Below are positions 34,146 through 43,223 of a stretch of DNA of 64,000 nucleotides, one piece after another. The stretch comes from Arthrobacter sp. SLBN-100 (GTDB taxonomy: Bacteria; Actinomycetota; Actinomycetes; Actinomycetales; Micrococcaceae), in NCBI RefSeq assembly GCF_006715305.1, contig NZ_VFMY01000001.1:1240001-1304000 (forward strand). Direction: 5' to 3'. Positions within the stretch are counted from its first letter, which is position 1; the number at the start of each line of letters is the position of its first letter. The notes under the pieces were generated by a model. It saw only the letters and a program-made list of their open reading frames with translations. It did no database searches and had not been told where the DNA came from. A program made the translations under genes and the position numbers.

Positions 34146-35579
34146 GTGACAACTGCCACCGTCTCCCCCAACGCCACTGCTGCTTCTGTTGCTGCCACGC
34201 CTGGAACCATTTTTGATGCCCGCCATGCCGCCGCCGGCCGTCCGCTCGCTGCCGTCACCGGCGCCGAAATCCAGGCGCCGCTGATCCACGGCGGCCACGT
34301 CCGTTACGCAAACCTTGACTACGGCGCCTCGGCTCCTGCGCTCTCGGTGGTCTCGGCATACCTGAACGAGATCCTTCCGTTCTACGCCAGCGTCCACCGC
34401 GGCGCCGGCTACGCGTCCCAGATCAGCACCTCAGTCTACGAAAACGCGCGCAACATTGTCCGTGAGTTCGTGGGCGGCCGCGCCGGTGACTCCGTGATCT
34501 TCACCCGGAACACCACCGATTCGCTTAACCTGCTGGCCGGCTGCCTGCCTGCAACGGACGGACGCCCGGACGGCGACGTCCTCTACCTCGACATCGAGCA
34601 CCACGCCAACCTGCTGCCGTGGCAGGGCGTCCCGCACCGCAGCATCGTTGCCGCCGACACCATCGCCGGCACCATCGAAGCCATCCGGGCGGAGCTGAAG
34701 CAGGGCGGCGTGAGCCTGCTCGCCGTCACCGGCGCGTCGAACGTCACCGGCGAGATCCTTCCCATCCGCTCCCTGGCCGCGCTGGCCCACGAACACGGCG
34801 CACGGATCGTGGTGGACGCGGCCCAGCTTGCACCGCACCGCCGCGTGGATATTGCAGCGGACGACGTCGACTACCTCGCCTTCTCCGGCCACAAGCTGTA
34901 CGCACCTTTCGGTGCCGGCGTGCTGGTGGGCCGCACGGACTGGCTCGACGCGGGAACGCCGCACCTTGCCGGCGGCGGCGCCGTCAAGGAAGCAAGGCTC
35001 GACGGCGTCAGCTGGGCCACCGGCCCGGCCCGCCATGAGGGCGGCTCACCCAACGTCCTCGGCGCCGCCACGCTGGCCCGCGCCACACAGGTGATCGCCG
35101 GGCTGGACCAGGATCAGTGGCACGCCCATGAATCCGCCATCCGTTCCTTCCTGGTGGAAGGCCTGCAGGAAATCGACGGTGTGACCGTCCACCAGATCTT
35201 CAAGGACACCAATCCGGATACGGACACCATTGGAGTGGTCAACTTCTCCGTGGAGGGCTACGACGCCGGGCTGGTGGCGGCCTACCTGTCCGCCGAGCAC
35301 GGCGTGGGCCTGCGCGACGGCCGCTTTTGCGCCCACCCGCTCCTGAAGCGCCTGGGCCTGCCCTCCGGATCCCTCCGTGCCAGCTTTGGCGTCGGCTCCC
35401 GCCTGGAGGACGCCGAACGGCTCCTGGCCGGCATTGCGGCTCTGCGCAGCAAGGGGCTGGGCTGGGACTACGTGGTGGACGCCGGGCGCTGGGTTCCCGC
35501 AAACGACACACGGACGTACCCGCACTGGGCACCCAACACTCCGGGAACTGCCGGGGCCGCTCCCTGTCTCGACGACTAA
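34146..35579 (+). CDS. Class V aminotransferase (cysteine-desulfurase-like)
   Basis: A 477-residue fold-type I PLP enzyme. NTTDSLNLLAG and DIEHHANLLPWQ mark the cofactor and substrate sites, and VDAAQLAPHRRVDI and FSGHKLYAPFGAGVLVGR carry the PLP Asp-Gln pair and the Schiff-base Lys. The C-terminal part includes GLRDGRFCAHPLLKRLG, where a Cys lies near the position of the active Cys in CsdA/SufS-type desulfurases. The GTG start (34146) follows GAGG. The SAM riboswitch upstream links it to sulfur amino-acid supply; a desulfurase or a transsulfuration-related lyase are both possible. No iron-sulfur genes lie next to it. Confidence 0.85.
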   Translation: MTTATVSPNATAASVAATPGTIFDARHAAAGRPLAAVTGAEIQAPLIHGGHVRYANLDYGASAPALSVVSAYLNEILPFYASVHRGAGYASQISTSVYENARNIVREFVGGRAGDSVIFTRNTTDSLNLLAGCLPATDGRPDGDVLYLDIEHHANLLPWQGVPHRSIVAADTIAGTIEAIRAELKQGGVSLLAVTGASNVTGEILPIRSLAALAHEHGARIVVDAAQLAPHRRVDIAADDVDYLAFSGHKLYAPFGAGVLVGRTDWLDAGTPHLAGGGAVKEARLDGVSWATGPARHEGGSPNVLGAATLARATQVIAGLDQDQWHAHESAIRSFLVEGLQEIDGVTVHQIFKDTNPDTDTIGVVNFSVEGYDAGLVAAYLSAEHGVGLRDGRFCAHPLLKRLGLPSGSLRASFGVGSRLEDAERLLAGIAALRSKGLGWDYVVDAGRWVPANDTRTYPHWAPNTPGTAGAAPCLDD

Positions 35580-35638
35580 AGCGGCGCTTGGGGTAGATTC
35601 AAAGGATACCCAAGGGCATCAGGCGAAGGAGGCCACAA

Positions 35639-36397
35639 GTGGTACGGGGTGGCCCCAGACTTGATCACGGACGGCGCCGGGAGCTCGGCCAGAGCTTCCA
35701 GGACGGTGGCCGGCACTACCAGCGGGTCCGCCCGGGCTATCCGGAAGAATCAGCACGCTGGCTGGTCCCCGCCGCGGCCCGCGATGCACTGGACGCCGGT
35801 GCCGGCACCGGCAAATTCACCGAACTCCTGCTTGGTATGGGACTGACGGTCACCGCGGTGGACCCTTCTGCGGACATGCTCGAACAGTTACGCGCGCACT
35901 ATCCCGCGGCCACGGCTGTGCAGGCCACCGCCGAGGACACCGGCCTGCCCGCGGCTGCCTTCGACGTCGTGAGCGTTGCCCAGGCCTGGCACTGGTGTGA
36001 CGCCCCCGCGGCAAGCACCGAACTTGCGCGCGTCCTGCGTCCGCACGGAACGCTGGGCCTGGTCTGGAACCAGCTGGACACCTCGGTTCCCTGGGTTCAC
36101 CGGCTTTCCCGGATCATGCATGCCGGAGACGTTTACAAGCCAGGTTCCCGGCCGCAGGTTGGGCCGGAGTTCAGGGACCTTGAGGGCCACGTGACGCGTT
36201 GGCAGGACCGCGTCACCACCACCGATCTCGTGGAACTGACGAAGTCGCGGAGCTACTACCTGCGGGCCGGCGAAACTACCCGCGCAAAGGTGCTGGCCAA
36301 CCTTGACTGGTATCTGCACGACCACCTGGGCCACAGCCTCGATGAAGAGCTGGAACTGCCCTATCTCACGCTTACCTGGCGGGCCACCAAAGCATAG
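35639..36397 (+). CDS. Class I SAM-dependent methyltransferase
   Basis: A 252-residue methyltransferase. Motif I is ALDAGAGTGKFTELL, with the acidic end of strand 2 in VTAVDPSADML and motif III around AFDVVSVAQAWHW. The AWHWCD-type sequence and LGLVWNQLD are typical of the UbiE/TrmA-like small-molecule group (methyltransferase type 11). The GTG start follows AGGAGG seven bases upstream. The SAM riboswitch is not directly attached. Substrate unknown. Confidence 0.88.
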   Translation: MVRGGPRLDHGRRRELGQSFQDGGRHYQRVRPGYPEESARWLVPAAARDALDAGAGTGKFTELLLGMGLTVTAVDPSADMLEQLRAHYPAATAVQATAEDTGLPAAAFDVVSVAQAWHWCDAPAASTELARVLRPHGTLGLVWNQLDTSVPWVHRLSRIMHAGDVYKPGSRPQVGPEFRDLEGHVTRWQDRVTTTDLVELTKSRSYYLRAGETTRAKVLANLDWYLHDHLGHSLDEELELPYLTLTWRATKA

Positions 36398-36427
36398 CGG
36401 GGGCGGTTAACCGGTAGGCTTGGTGCT

Positions 36428-37141
36428 GTGAAGACCAGCGCGCCCTCCTCCTCCATCGAGGACTACGTCAAGGTCATCTACTCCTTCACCGAATGGCAGG
36501 ACAAGCCCATCACGTCCTCCCAGCTGGCCCAGCGCCTCGGGGTGGCCAATTCCTCGGTGTCCGAGATGGTCCGGAAGCTCAAGGACCAGGGCCTGGTGGA
36601 CCATCAGCCCTACAGCGCCATCACCCTGACGGACCAGGGCATTCGGCTGGCCCTGTCCATGGTGCGGCGCCACCGCCTGATCGAGACCTACCTGGTCCAG
36701 CAGCTGGGCTACAGCTGGGACGAGGTCCACGACGAAGCCGAACTCCTGGAGCACGCCGTCTCGGACACGTTCATCGAACGAGTTGCCACCAAGCTTGGCG
36801 ACCCGCAGCGCGATCCCCACGGTGACCCGATCCCCACAGCCGAAGGCACAGTCCTGATGCCCCGCGCCCACCTGATGGGTGAGCTGGACCAGGGGCACAC
36901 CGGCAGGATCACCCGCATCAGCGACGAAAACCCGGACCTGCTGCGCTACCTTTCGGCAGAGGAAATCGACCTCGACGCCGAAGTGGAGGTGGTGGGCCGC
37001 AAACCGTTCGGCGGAGCCCTGGTGGTGCGGATCCGGAACTCGGGCAGGACCAGGGACTATGACCTGGCCGACGAGATCACCTCCGCCCTGTGGGTGCACA
37101 GCGACCATCCCCACCCGGGCTGCCTGCTCGGGGACAGCTGA
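36428..37141 (+). CDS. DtxR-family metal-dependent regulator (MntR/IdeR type)
   Basis: A 237-residue DtxR-family repressor. The helix-turn-helix is PITSSQLAQRLGVANSSVSEMVRKLKDQGLVDHQPY. The metal/dimer domain shows MVRRHRLIETYLVQQLGYSWDEVHDEAELLEHAVSD with the binding His/Glu set, and a C-terminal SH3-like part follows. Iron (IdeR) and manganese (MntR) readings are hard to separate. The length without a longer tail and the sequence SSIEDYVKVIYSFTEWQ favour MntR. Start codon is GTG. Its stop is directly followed by the crcB start. Confidence 0.88.
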   Translation: MKTSAPSSSIEDYVKVIYSFTEWQDKPITSSQLAQRLGVANSSVSEMVRKLKDQGLVDHQPYSAITLTDQGIRLALSMVRRHRLIETYLVQQLGYSWDEVHDEAELLEHAVSDTFIERVATKLGDPQRDPHGDPIPTAEGTVLMPRAHLMGELDQGHTGRITRISDENPDLLRYLSAEEIDLDAEVEVVGRKPFGGALVVRIRNSGRTRDYDLADEITSALWVHSDHPHPGCLLGDS

Positions 37142-37585
37142 ATGAAGCCTGCCGGCATACCGGCCGCCCGTGCCTGGTTGGCTGTTGCCGTTGGGGCCCT
37201 GATCGGTACTGAACTGCGGTATGGGTTGGGACTGGCGTTTCCGGATTTTCCGGGGTCCGTGCCGTGGGCCACCCTGTGGATCAACGTGGGTGGAAGCTTT
37301 GTCCTGGCATTGCTGACCACGGTGTGGATCGCCCGGCCCCAGACCGCGTTCTGGCTTCGCGCGGGCCTGGGCCCCGGCCTCCTGGGATCCTTCACGACAT
37401 TCTCCGCTGTGGTGTTCGCGGTGGACCAGCTGGCGCGGGCAGGTGGACACCTTGCGTGGATCGCCTACCTGGTGTTGTCGTTGCTGCTGGGGCTGGCCGC
37501 GGCCGGTACGGGATGGCGGTCCGGGAAGGTTGTGGCGGACCGGTTGAACGGGCGCAGTGGCAGCCGGTTTGGCGGGCGTCCATGA
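37142..37585 (+). CDS. crcB: Fluoride exporter CrcB (first subunit)
   Basis: A 147-residue CrcB/Fluc protein with four hydrophobic helices and the motifs GALIGTELRYGLG, WATLWINVGGSFVLALL and GLGPGLLGSFTTFSAVVFAV. Fluc channels are dual-topology dimers that export fluoride. The ATG follows the regulator's TGA with no gap, and this stop overlaps the second crcB start by four bases. Confidence 0.92.
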   Translation: MKPAGIPAARAWLAVAVGALIGTELRYGLGLAFPDFPGSVPWATLWINVGGSFVLALLTTVWIARPQTAFWLRAGLGPGLLGSFTTFSAVVFAVDQLARAGGHLAWIAYLVLSLLLGLAAAGTGWRSGKVVADRLNGRSGSRFGGRP

Positions 37586-38019
37586 CGGCGGCTGCGCTGG
37601 TGGGCGTGTTTGGGGTTGCCGGTGCGCTGCTCCGTTTTGCGGTGGACAGCTGGTTCGCCCATCACACATCGATCCGTTCTGCCCGCGGCCTGGAGGCCCG
37701 TGGCTCCGGAATCCGCGGCACCGGACACAGGGAGCGGCTGCACTGGCCCTGGGCCACGCTGTCCGTGAACGTCCTGGGGTGCTTCGTTATCGGCGCCGCC
37801 CACGCCATGGCCCTCAAATTCGGGCTGGCCCCGGAGTGGCACGCTGCACTTGCCACCGGACTCGCCGGCGCCCTCACAACCTTCAGTTCCTGGACCACGG
37901 CCACTGTGCGCCTGCTCACTGAAGCACGGTTCGGATCCGCGGCGCTGAACGTGGCTGCCAACCTGGTTCTTGGTTTTGGCGCAGCTGCGGCGGGGCTTGC
38001 CCTGGCCACCCAGGGTTAG
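37582..38019 (+). CDS. crcB: Fluoride exporter CrcB (second subunit)
   Basis: A 145-residue paralogue with FGVAGALLRFAVDSW, WATLSVNVLGCFVIGAAHA and ALATGLAGALTTFSSWTTATVRLL. A loop of about 20 extra residues (ARGLEARGSGIRGTGHRE) sits between helices 1 and 2. The paired genes suggest a heterodimer of fixed opposite topology. Confidence 0.9.
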   Translation: MTAAALVGVFGVAGALLRFAVDSWFAHHTSIRSARGLEARGSGIRGTGHRERLHWPWATLSVNVLGCFVIGAAHAMALKFGLAPEWHAALATGLAGALTTFSSWTTATVRLLTEARFGSAALNVAANLVLGFGAAAAGLALATQG

Positions 38020-38058
38020 CGGCAGGCGATTTGGCGTGCTCCCGTATCGTGGATGGTG

Positions 38059-38427
38059 ATGATTAGCAGACGTGACGTGGCCATTGCCCTGGATGTACCG
38101 ATGGAAATGGCACAGCGCCATGGCCTTCCAAAATGGATGACCGAAGCCGAGCTGGGTGAGATCCTGGACAACCCACCGCCGTGGCTGGTCCAGTCCCGCA
38201 CCAACCGGACCGGCAAGCGCCCGGTCTGGGTGCATTTGGAGTGCGCCGTCTGTGGTTATGAGGAAGCGGCACGCCCGAAGAAGTGGTGGCCGGAGTTTAC
38301 GTACGTGGTGTGTGAACATCACTCCCCGGAAGAGGTTCCGCGACCGCAGAACGGCTTCATCAGGAGCGAGTTCGACGGCGTCGGCACCCGCTTTGTGGGC
38401 ATTGCCGACGTCGCAGCCCCGGACTGA
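38059..38427 (+). CDS. Conserved hypothetical protein with Cys/His pairs
   Basis: A 122-residue soluble protein. The N-terminal ~45 residues (SRRDVAIALDVPMEMAQRHGLPKWMTEAELGEILDNPPPWL) look helical. The middle contains CAVC and CEHH about 30 residues apart, a possible zinc site. I recognise no family. It is monocistronic; coding is supported by codon use and compact frame. Confidence 0.6.
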   Translation: MISRRDVAIALDVPMEMAQRHGLPKWMTEAELGEILDNPPPWLVQSRTNRTGKRPVWVHLECAVCGYEEAARPKKWWPEFTYVVCEHHSPEEVPRPQNGFIRSEFDGVGTRFVGIADVAAPD

Positions 38428-38508
38428 TTCAAGGCATTACATTCGGCGCGGATCAGGCGTAATTTACGAAGTGGGACATCGCTGTCCCCACGTCGCAAGG
38501 AGTACGCC

Positions 38509-38646
38509 ATGCCGGACAAGTCACCACATCAGCAACTGAACAAGAAGCCTGTCAAAACCATCAAGGAAAAACGCGCCGAGAAGAAGGCGAAAACCCCGGT
38601 CGAAGGCGCTCAAGATCCGGTAGCGCACCTGAAGAAGCGCCGGTAA
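38509..38646 (+). CDS. Small Lys-rich protein
   Basis: A 45-residue basic protein (MPDKSPHQQLNKKPVKTIKE, ending HLKKRR), 13 Lys among 45. AAGGAG precedes the ATG by five bases. It is too basic and hydrophilic for a membrane protein and may bind nucleic acid; no family recognised. The adjacent protease gene is convergent. Confidence 0.65.
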   Translation: MPDKSPHQQLNKKPVKTIKEKRAEKKAKTPVEGAQDPVAHLKKRR

Positions 38647-38649
38647 CGG

Positions 38650-39630
38650 TCACCCGTTTGCGGGCATTTCTTCCGGCACGGCCACAAGGTCCATTTCCTG
38701 GCCGTCCCTCAGCACACGGACCCGCAGCGGCTGGCCAATCGCATCGGCGAACAGCAGCTTCTGCAGGCTTTCAGCATTGCTGACGGGACGGCTTCCGGCT
38801 GTCAGGATGATGTCTCCCGCCAGCAGGCCGGCGCGGCCCGCAGGCGATCCGGCCAGCACTTCCACCACCCTGAGTGCGTCGCGCTGCCCCGTCCTGATCA
38901 CCGCGCTCGCACTGAGCCTGATCGGTGTGCTGACAACGCCGAGGTAAGCCCTCCTGACGCGGCCGTCCTTCAGCAGCGCCGAGATGATCCGGCGCGTGGT
39001 GGAGTTGATGGGTACTGCCAGTCCCAGCCCGGCGCCGGCCACAGCAGTGTTTATTCCCACGATCCGCCCACGGGAATCGGCCAGGGCGCCGCCGGAGCTG
39101 CCCGGATTTAGCGCGGCGTCCGTCTGGATGACGTCCTCGATGACCCGCCGGTTGCCGCCCGACCACACCGGAATGGCCCGGCCCAGGCCGCTGACGACGC
39201 CTGCAGTCACCGACCCCGCCAGTCCAAGGGGATTCCCGACGGCGATGACCAACTGGCCGACGCGCAGTGTCTCGGCGTCGCCGAACTGCGCGGGGGCCAC
39301 CTTGGGTGCCCTGCCGCGGACCACCGCAAGGTCGGACAACGGGTCCACGCCCACGAGTTCAAGGTTGGTCCGGCTGCCGTCGGCGAAGGCGGCATGGCCC
39401 TGGTGCGTGCCTGCCACCACGTGCGAATTCGTCAGGAGATAGCCGTCTTCGGTGAAAAGCACGGCGGAGCCCGCCCCCACACGGAACCGGCCGTTCCGCC
39501 GGTTGCTGGTCATCTCAATGGCAGCTACGTGGGGCGTGACTGCCTCAGCCACGCGCATCACTGTCTTCGAATACGAATCCAGCGCAACGTCGTCGTACTC
39601 TTCTTCATTGGGCTCACGGGCCGGGACCAT
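38650..39630 (-). CDS. S1C-family serine protease with PDZ domain (HtrA-like)
   Basis: A 326-residue trypsin-like protease with the S1C triad: His in LLTNSHVVAG, Asp in DPLSDLAVV and Ser in NPGSSGGAL. A PDZ domain follows (DALRVVEVLAGSPAGRAGLLAGDIILTAGSRPVSN). Unlike most DegP/HtrA proteins there is no clear signal peptide or membrane helix in the first 40 residues, so it may act in the cytoplasm. It follows tmRNA on the same strand but is separated from it by a terminator. Confidence 0.92.
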   Translation of the reverse strand: MVPAREPNEEEYDDVALDSYSKTVMRVAEAVTPHVAAIEMTSNRRNGRFRVGAGSAVLFTEDGYLLTNSHVVAGTHQGHAAFADGSRTNLELVGVDPLSDLAVVRGRAPKVAPAQFGDAETLRVGQLVIAVGNPLGLAGSVTAGVVSGLGRAIPVWSGGNRRVIEDVIQTDAALNPGSSGGALADSRGRIVGINTAVAGAGLGLAVPINSTTRRIISALLKDGRVRRAYLGVVSTPIRLSASAVIRTGQRDALRVVEVLAGSPAGRAGLLAGDIILTAGSRPVSNAESLQKLLFADAIGQPLRVRVLRDGQEMDLVAVPEEMPANG

Positions 39631-39798
39631 GGCACACCTCCGGGCTGCCTTTGTTGGCTCCAGCGTCCAGTGCTGCGCCGGATCCTATTGGGGTAACCGC
39701 GGCGGGGCGGTGGGTACTCCCGTACAGGGTACGCCTTCGGTGAACAACAGCGTACGACCGCTGCGGGCCCGGTGGACGCGTGCCGCAGTGCTGTTAAA

Positions 39799-39835
39799 GC
39801 CAAAAGACCCGGACACAGGGTCCGGGTCTTTTGGC
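39799..39835. terminator. Terminator between tmRNA and the protease gene
   Basis: GCCAAAAGACCCGGAC at 39799-39814 pairs perfectly with GTCCGGGTCTTTTGGC at 39820-39835, loop of five bases. The A/T runs inside the stem let it work on both strands; it ends the tmRNA transcript on the minus strand. Confidence 0.85.
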
Positions 39836-39857
39836 ATGTCTTGCGACACTCAAAATG

Positions 39858-40223
39858 TGGAGATGGGGGGAATTGAACCCCCGTCCGATGTCGTGTTGTC
39901 AGGGCTTCTCCGGGCGCAGTTTGCGTCGGATTTTCTCGGCCCCAGCCATGCTGCAAACAGCTGGCTGATCCGGGCCCAGTCATCAAAGAGTCCCGCTCAC
40001 CCCGATGACGGGGGTAAGCAGCAGTGGCTATCTAAATGACGCCAGGTTCCGGGGCAATAGCAACCTCGGGCTGACGGACTGTCTTACTGCTTAGGCAGCA
40101 AGAGCAAAGTCATCGCGTTTTGAATTGGCGATTATTTTTTTGCAGACAGCGTTTACGAGATAATTCTGCATCCTCGGCCCGCTTCACCTGTCGCGACTAA
40201 CATCGTCGAAACCGATCATCCCC
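39858..40223 (-). ncRNA. ssrA: Transfer-messenger RNA (tmRNA)
   Basis: The 5' end GGGGATGATCGGTTTCGACG and the 3' end GGGGTTCAATTCCCCCCATC followed by TCCA are the conserved ends of a one-piece tmRNA; CCA is encoded. Length is 366 bases. The tag reading frame (40129 to 40091) gives ANSKRDDFALAA and a TAA stop. The molecule rescues stalled ribosomes and marks the nascent chain for degradation. Its partner gene smpB lies just upstream on the same strand. Confidence 0.96.
40091..40129 (-). other. tmRNA tag-peptide reading frame
   Basis: Codons GCC to GCC then TAA encode ANSKRDDFALAA. The ALAA end is the ClpXP-type degron; the ANSKRxDFALAA form is typical of Micrococcaceae. Confidence 0.92.
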
Positions 40224-40296
40224 ATATTCTTTTATCAAACCGGAGGGCTGGCCCCCCGGACTACTAATCATAACGCACCACGGCGGAAAATCATTC

Positions 40297-40770
40297 CTAG
40301 CGGCGGCGGTTACGTTCCCGCATCTCCCGCTGGGCTTCCCGGTTGTCCTGCTGCTCACGGAGGGTCTGGCGCTTGTCGTACTCGCGCTTACCACGGGCCA
40401 CACCGATTTCCACCTTGGCCCGCCCGTCCACGAAGTACAGCTGCAGCGGCACGATGGTGTAGCCGGACTCGCGTACTTTATGGGAAATCTTGTTCAGCTC
40501 TTCACGGTGCAGCAGCAGCTTCCGGCGGCGCCGTGCCGCGTGGTTGGTCCAGCTGCCCTGGTTGTACTCAGGGATGTGGATGGCTTCCATCCACAGCTCG
40601 TCATTGTAGAAGGTGCAGAATCCGTCCACCATGGAGGCGTGGCCTTCGCGCAGGGATTTGACCTCGGTTCCCATCAGCGCGATTCCAGCCTCGTAGGTGT
40701 CCAGCACGTGGTAGTCGTGCCGGGCCTTGCGGTTGGTGGCCACCACTTTACGGCCACTTTCTTTAGGCAA
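40297..40770 (-). CDS. smpB: SsrA-binding protein SmpB
   Basis: A 157-residue SmpB: VVATNRKARHDYHVLDTYEAGIALMGTEVKSLREGHASM at the start, then WMEAIHIPEYNQGSWTNHAARRRRKLLLHREEL and the basic tail ending KRQTLREQQDNREAQREMRE. It delivers tmRNA to the ribosome A site. A GC-rich hairpin at about 40241-40260 between smpB and ssrA may end the smpB message. Confidence 0.96.
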   Translation of the reverse strand: MPKESGRKVVATNRKARHDYHVLDTYEAGIALMGTEVKSLREGHASMVDGFCTFYNDELWMEAIHIPEYNQGSWTNHAARRRRKLLLHREELNKISHKVRESGYTIVPLQLYFVDGRAKVEIGVARGKREYDKRQTLREQQDNREAQREMRERNRRR

Positions 40771-40854
40771 GGGACAGCTCCTCAGTTCAAGAATCGGATG
40801 TCCTCCGGGCCAGTCGGCGCGGAGTCATACCAGTGTACGGCAGGCCTGCAAGCG

Positions 40855-42282
40855 CTACAGCAGCCCCATCGGATCCACGGCGTTGCCGTTCAACCAGGTT
40901 TCGAAGTGGGCGTGGCAGCCGGTGGAATTGCCGGTGTTGCCGGAGTACGCGATCAGCTGTCCCTGCGATACCCGCTGGCCGTTCGACACCACGATGCTTG
41001 AGTTGTGATAGTAAATCGTATTCAGCGTGTTGCCCTGCACCAGACCGTGGGAAATCTTTACCCGCCAGCCTCCGCCGTCGGCCGAGTTCCAGCCGGAGCT
41101 GAAGACCTCTCCCGCTGCCGCCGCGTAGACGGGCGTGCCGCAGGCTGCACCGAAGTCGATTCCGGTGTGCAGGTAGCCGCCCTGGCCGTAGAAGTCGATG
41201 GTTCCGGGCGGCGTTGCACGCCAGCCGAAGCCGGACGTGATGGGAACGCTGCCATCAAAAGGGTGCCGGAGTCCAAAGGCCGACGGCGATCCAACGGGCG
41301 GCACAAAGGGCTGGACCGGGGGCGGCGGCTGGTTCCTCGCTGCCGCGGCGGCTGCCGCGGCAGCTGCGGCCTCTGCCGCCAGCCGGCGCTGCTCGGCTTC
41401 CCAGGCCTCGCGCAGCTTCCGGTCGCGTTCTTCGATTTCGGCTGCCACGGCGTTCTGGCTGGCCTGGACGCTTGCCAACTGGGACTGGATGCCCGGCTTC
41501 GCTGCCTGCAGTTCTGCGTCAAGACGGGCGGTGTCGGCGATCAGCCGGTCCACCTCCTCCTTTCTGGCAGCTGCTTCGTCCCGGGCTGCCTTCTCCCGCT
41601 CCAGGGCAGCGTCGGCCTTGGCCTTCAGGTCCTTGATTTCGGCTTCAACGGCCTGGAGGCGTGCCTCGGAGTTGACGTTGGTGGCGTTCTGCTGGGACAG
41701 CTTGTCCATGGCGGCGTTCTGGCTGCGCATGGCCTGGTCCGCCAGGTCCATGGTTTCGGTCAGGCTTCCGCCGTTGTTCGAGCCGAAGAACAGGGACAGG
41801 TTGGAGGGCACTCCCCCGGACTTGTAGGCCTGGGTGGCAATCTGCCCGATCAGCTTCTTGGTGTCGGCGATCTTTTGCTTGTCCGTTTCCAGCTGCTGCG
41901 TGATTTTGGCCTTGTTCTGCTGGGCCATGTCCACGCGGGCGGAGAGGGCCTCCACTTCCTTGACGGCCCCGGCAACGCGGCCCTGGGCCTCCAGGAGCGC
42001 CTGCTGGGCGCCGGGCAGCTGGCCTTGGTAGATGACAAGGTCGCTGGCAGCTTTGGCGATGCGGGAATCAACGAATTCCAATGACTGCTGGACCCGGGCT
42101 GCTTCCGCTTCGAGGGCTTTCTGCTTGTCTTCAAGCTCGTCGGCGAACGCTACCGGAGTGGAGGATGCGAGCCCGGCGGCGAGGACGACGGCGAGCACAG
42201 CGCTCATGAGACCGGTGCGCTGGGGGGCCTTCCACCGGCTGGTGCGCCGGCGCCGCGGGGTCGTTTGGTCCGTTACGTTCAT
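40855..42282 (-). CDS. M23 peptidoglycan hydrolase with coiled coil (EnvC/PcsB-like)
   Basis: A 475-residue secreted protein. A signal peptide (LMSAVLAVVLAAGLASSTPVAFA) is followed by a long coiled coil (residues about 50-290, rich in Ala, Glu, Lys, Gln), an Ala/Pro linker (NQPPPPVQPFVPP) and a C-terminal LytM/M23 domain with HTGIDFG and CHAHFE supplying the zinc ligands. It is next to ftsEX, and such proteins are usually the cell-wall hydrolases switched on by FtsEX at division. The start at 42282 is chosen for the AAGGA site; an earlier ATG (42306) touches the ftsX stop. Confidence 0.92.
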   Translation of the reverse strand: MNVTDQTTPRRRRTSRWKAPQRTGLMSAVLAVVLAAGLASSTPVAFADELEDKQKALEAEAARVQQSLEFVDSRIAKAASDLVIYQGQLPGAQQALLEAQGRVAGAVKEVEALSARVDMAQQNKAKITQQLETDKQKIADTKKLIGQIATQAYKSGGVPSNLSLFFGSNNGGSLTETMDLADQAMRSQNAAMDKLSQQNATNVNSEARLQAVEAEIKDLKAKADAALEREKAARDEAAARKEEVDRLIADTARLDAELQAAKPGIQSQLASVQASQNAVAAEIEERDRKLREAWEAEQRRLAAEAAAAAAAAAAARNQPPPPVQPFVPPVGSPSAFGLRHPFDGSVPITSGFGWRATPPGTIDFYGQGGYLHTGIDFGAACGTPVYAAAAGEVFSSGWNSADGGGWRVKISHGLVQGNTLNTIYYHNSSIVVSNGQRVSQGQLIAYSGNTGNSTGCHAHFETWLNGNAVDPMGLL

Positions 42283-42308
42283 GGGCATTCCTTGTTCGGT
42301 TTGCATAT

Positions 42309-43223
42309 CTAGACGCGAAGGTATCGGCGCAAGGTCAAGAGAGACGAAATTCCCGCCAAGGATCCGCCAAGGATTATCAATGCCGGTGCCAGGATCAGCG
42401 TCTGGCCGGAGGAGATGAAGGCAGTGTCCGGGTACTGCTGGGACATGTATTCGCCGAGGAAGAAGTGCGCAACGGCCCACAGCGTGGCGGAGGCGAGTGC
42501 GGCGCCGATGACTGCCGCGATGACCCCCTCCAGGATGAACGGCAGCTGGATCACTGTCTTTGAGGCGCCCACCAGGCGCATGATTCCGGTTTCGCGGCGG
42601 CGGCTGAAGGCGGAGAGCCGGATGGTGGTGGCGATCAGCAGGATGGCGCAAACGATCATCACGCCGGCGATACTCACCGCGACCAGCGAGGCCCCGTTCA
42701 TGACCGAGAACAGCCGTTCGAGGAGCTGGCGCTGGTCAATGACGGTCTCCACGCCAGGCTGCGAGGCGAAGGTTTCACTGATGATCTGGTACTTTTCCGG
42801 ATCCTTCATGTTGATGCGGAAGGATGCCGGCAACTGGTCCGGTGTCACGGAGTCCACGATGGGCGAATTCGAGAACTGGTCCTTGAAGTGCTTGTAGGCC
42901 TCTTCTTTGGACTCGTGCTGGAAGTCGTTGATGTACTGGGCCACTGCCGGGGACTCAAGGAGGGAGTTAAGGCTTTCCTGCTGCTCGGCGGTGACGGGCC
43001 CGCTGGCGCAACCGGCCGCCGTCGACCCTTCACTGCACAGGAAGATGGCCACCTGGACTTTGTCGTACCAGTAGCCCTTCATCTGGTTGATCTGCATCTG
43101 AAGCATTCCGGCAGCGCCCACGAAAGTGAGCGAGACGAAGGTGACCAGGATGACTGAGACAACCATGGAGAGGTTGCGGCGGAGGCCGCTGCCGATCTCG
43201 CTGAGAATGAATGCGAGCCTCAT
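42309..43223 (-). CDS. ftsX: Cell division protein FtsX
   Basis: A 304-residue FtsX-type permease: one helix near the N-terminus ([23 protein letters not shown]), an extracellular loop of about 130 residues, and three C-terminal helices ([60 protein letters not shown]). It works with FtsE to activate a wall hydrolase at the septum. It overlaps ftsE by four bases. Confidence 0.95.
   Translation of the reverse strand: MRLAFILSEIGSGLRRNLSMVVSVILVTFVSLTFVGAAGMLQMQINQMKGYWYDKVQVAIFLCSEGSTAAGCASGPVTAEQQESLNSLLESPAVAQYINDFQHESKEEAYKHFKDQFSNSPIVDSVTPDQLPASFRINMKDPEKYQIISETFASQPGVETVIDQRQLLERLFSVMNGASLVAVSIAGVMIVCAILLIATTIRLSAFSRRRETGIMRLVGASKTVIQLPFILEGVIAAVIGAALASATLWAVAHFFLGEYMSQQYPDTAFISSGQTLILAPALIILGGSLAGISSLLTLRRYLRV

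Noticed and set aside
39858-40223. tmRNA as the integration site of a mobile element
   Set aside because: ssrA is a common target, but its 3' end is present once and no integrase lies beside it; the element here uses tadC.
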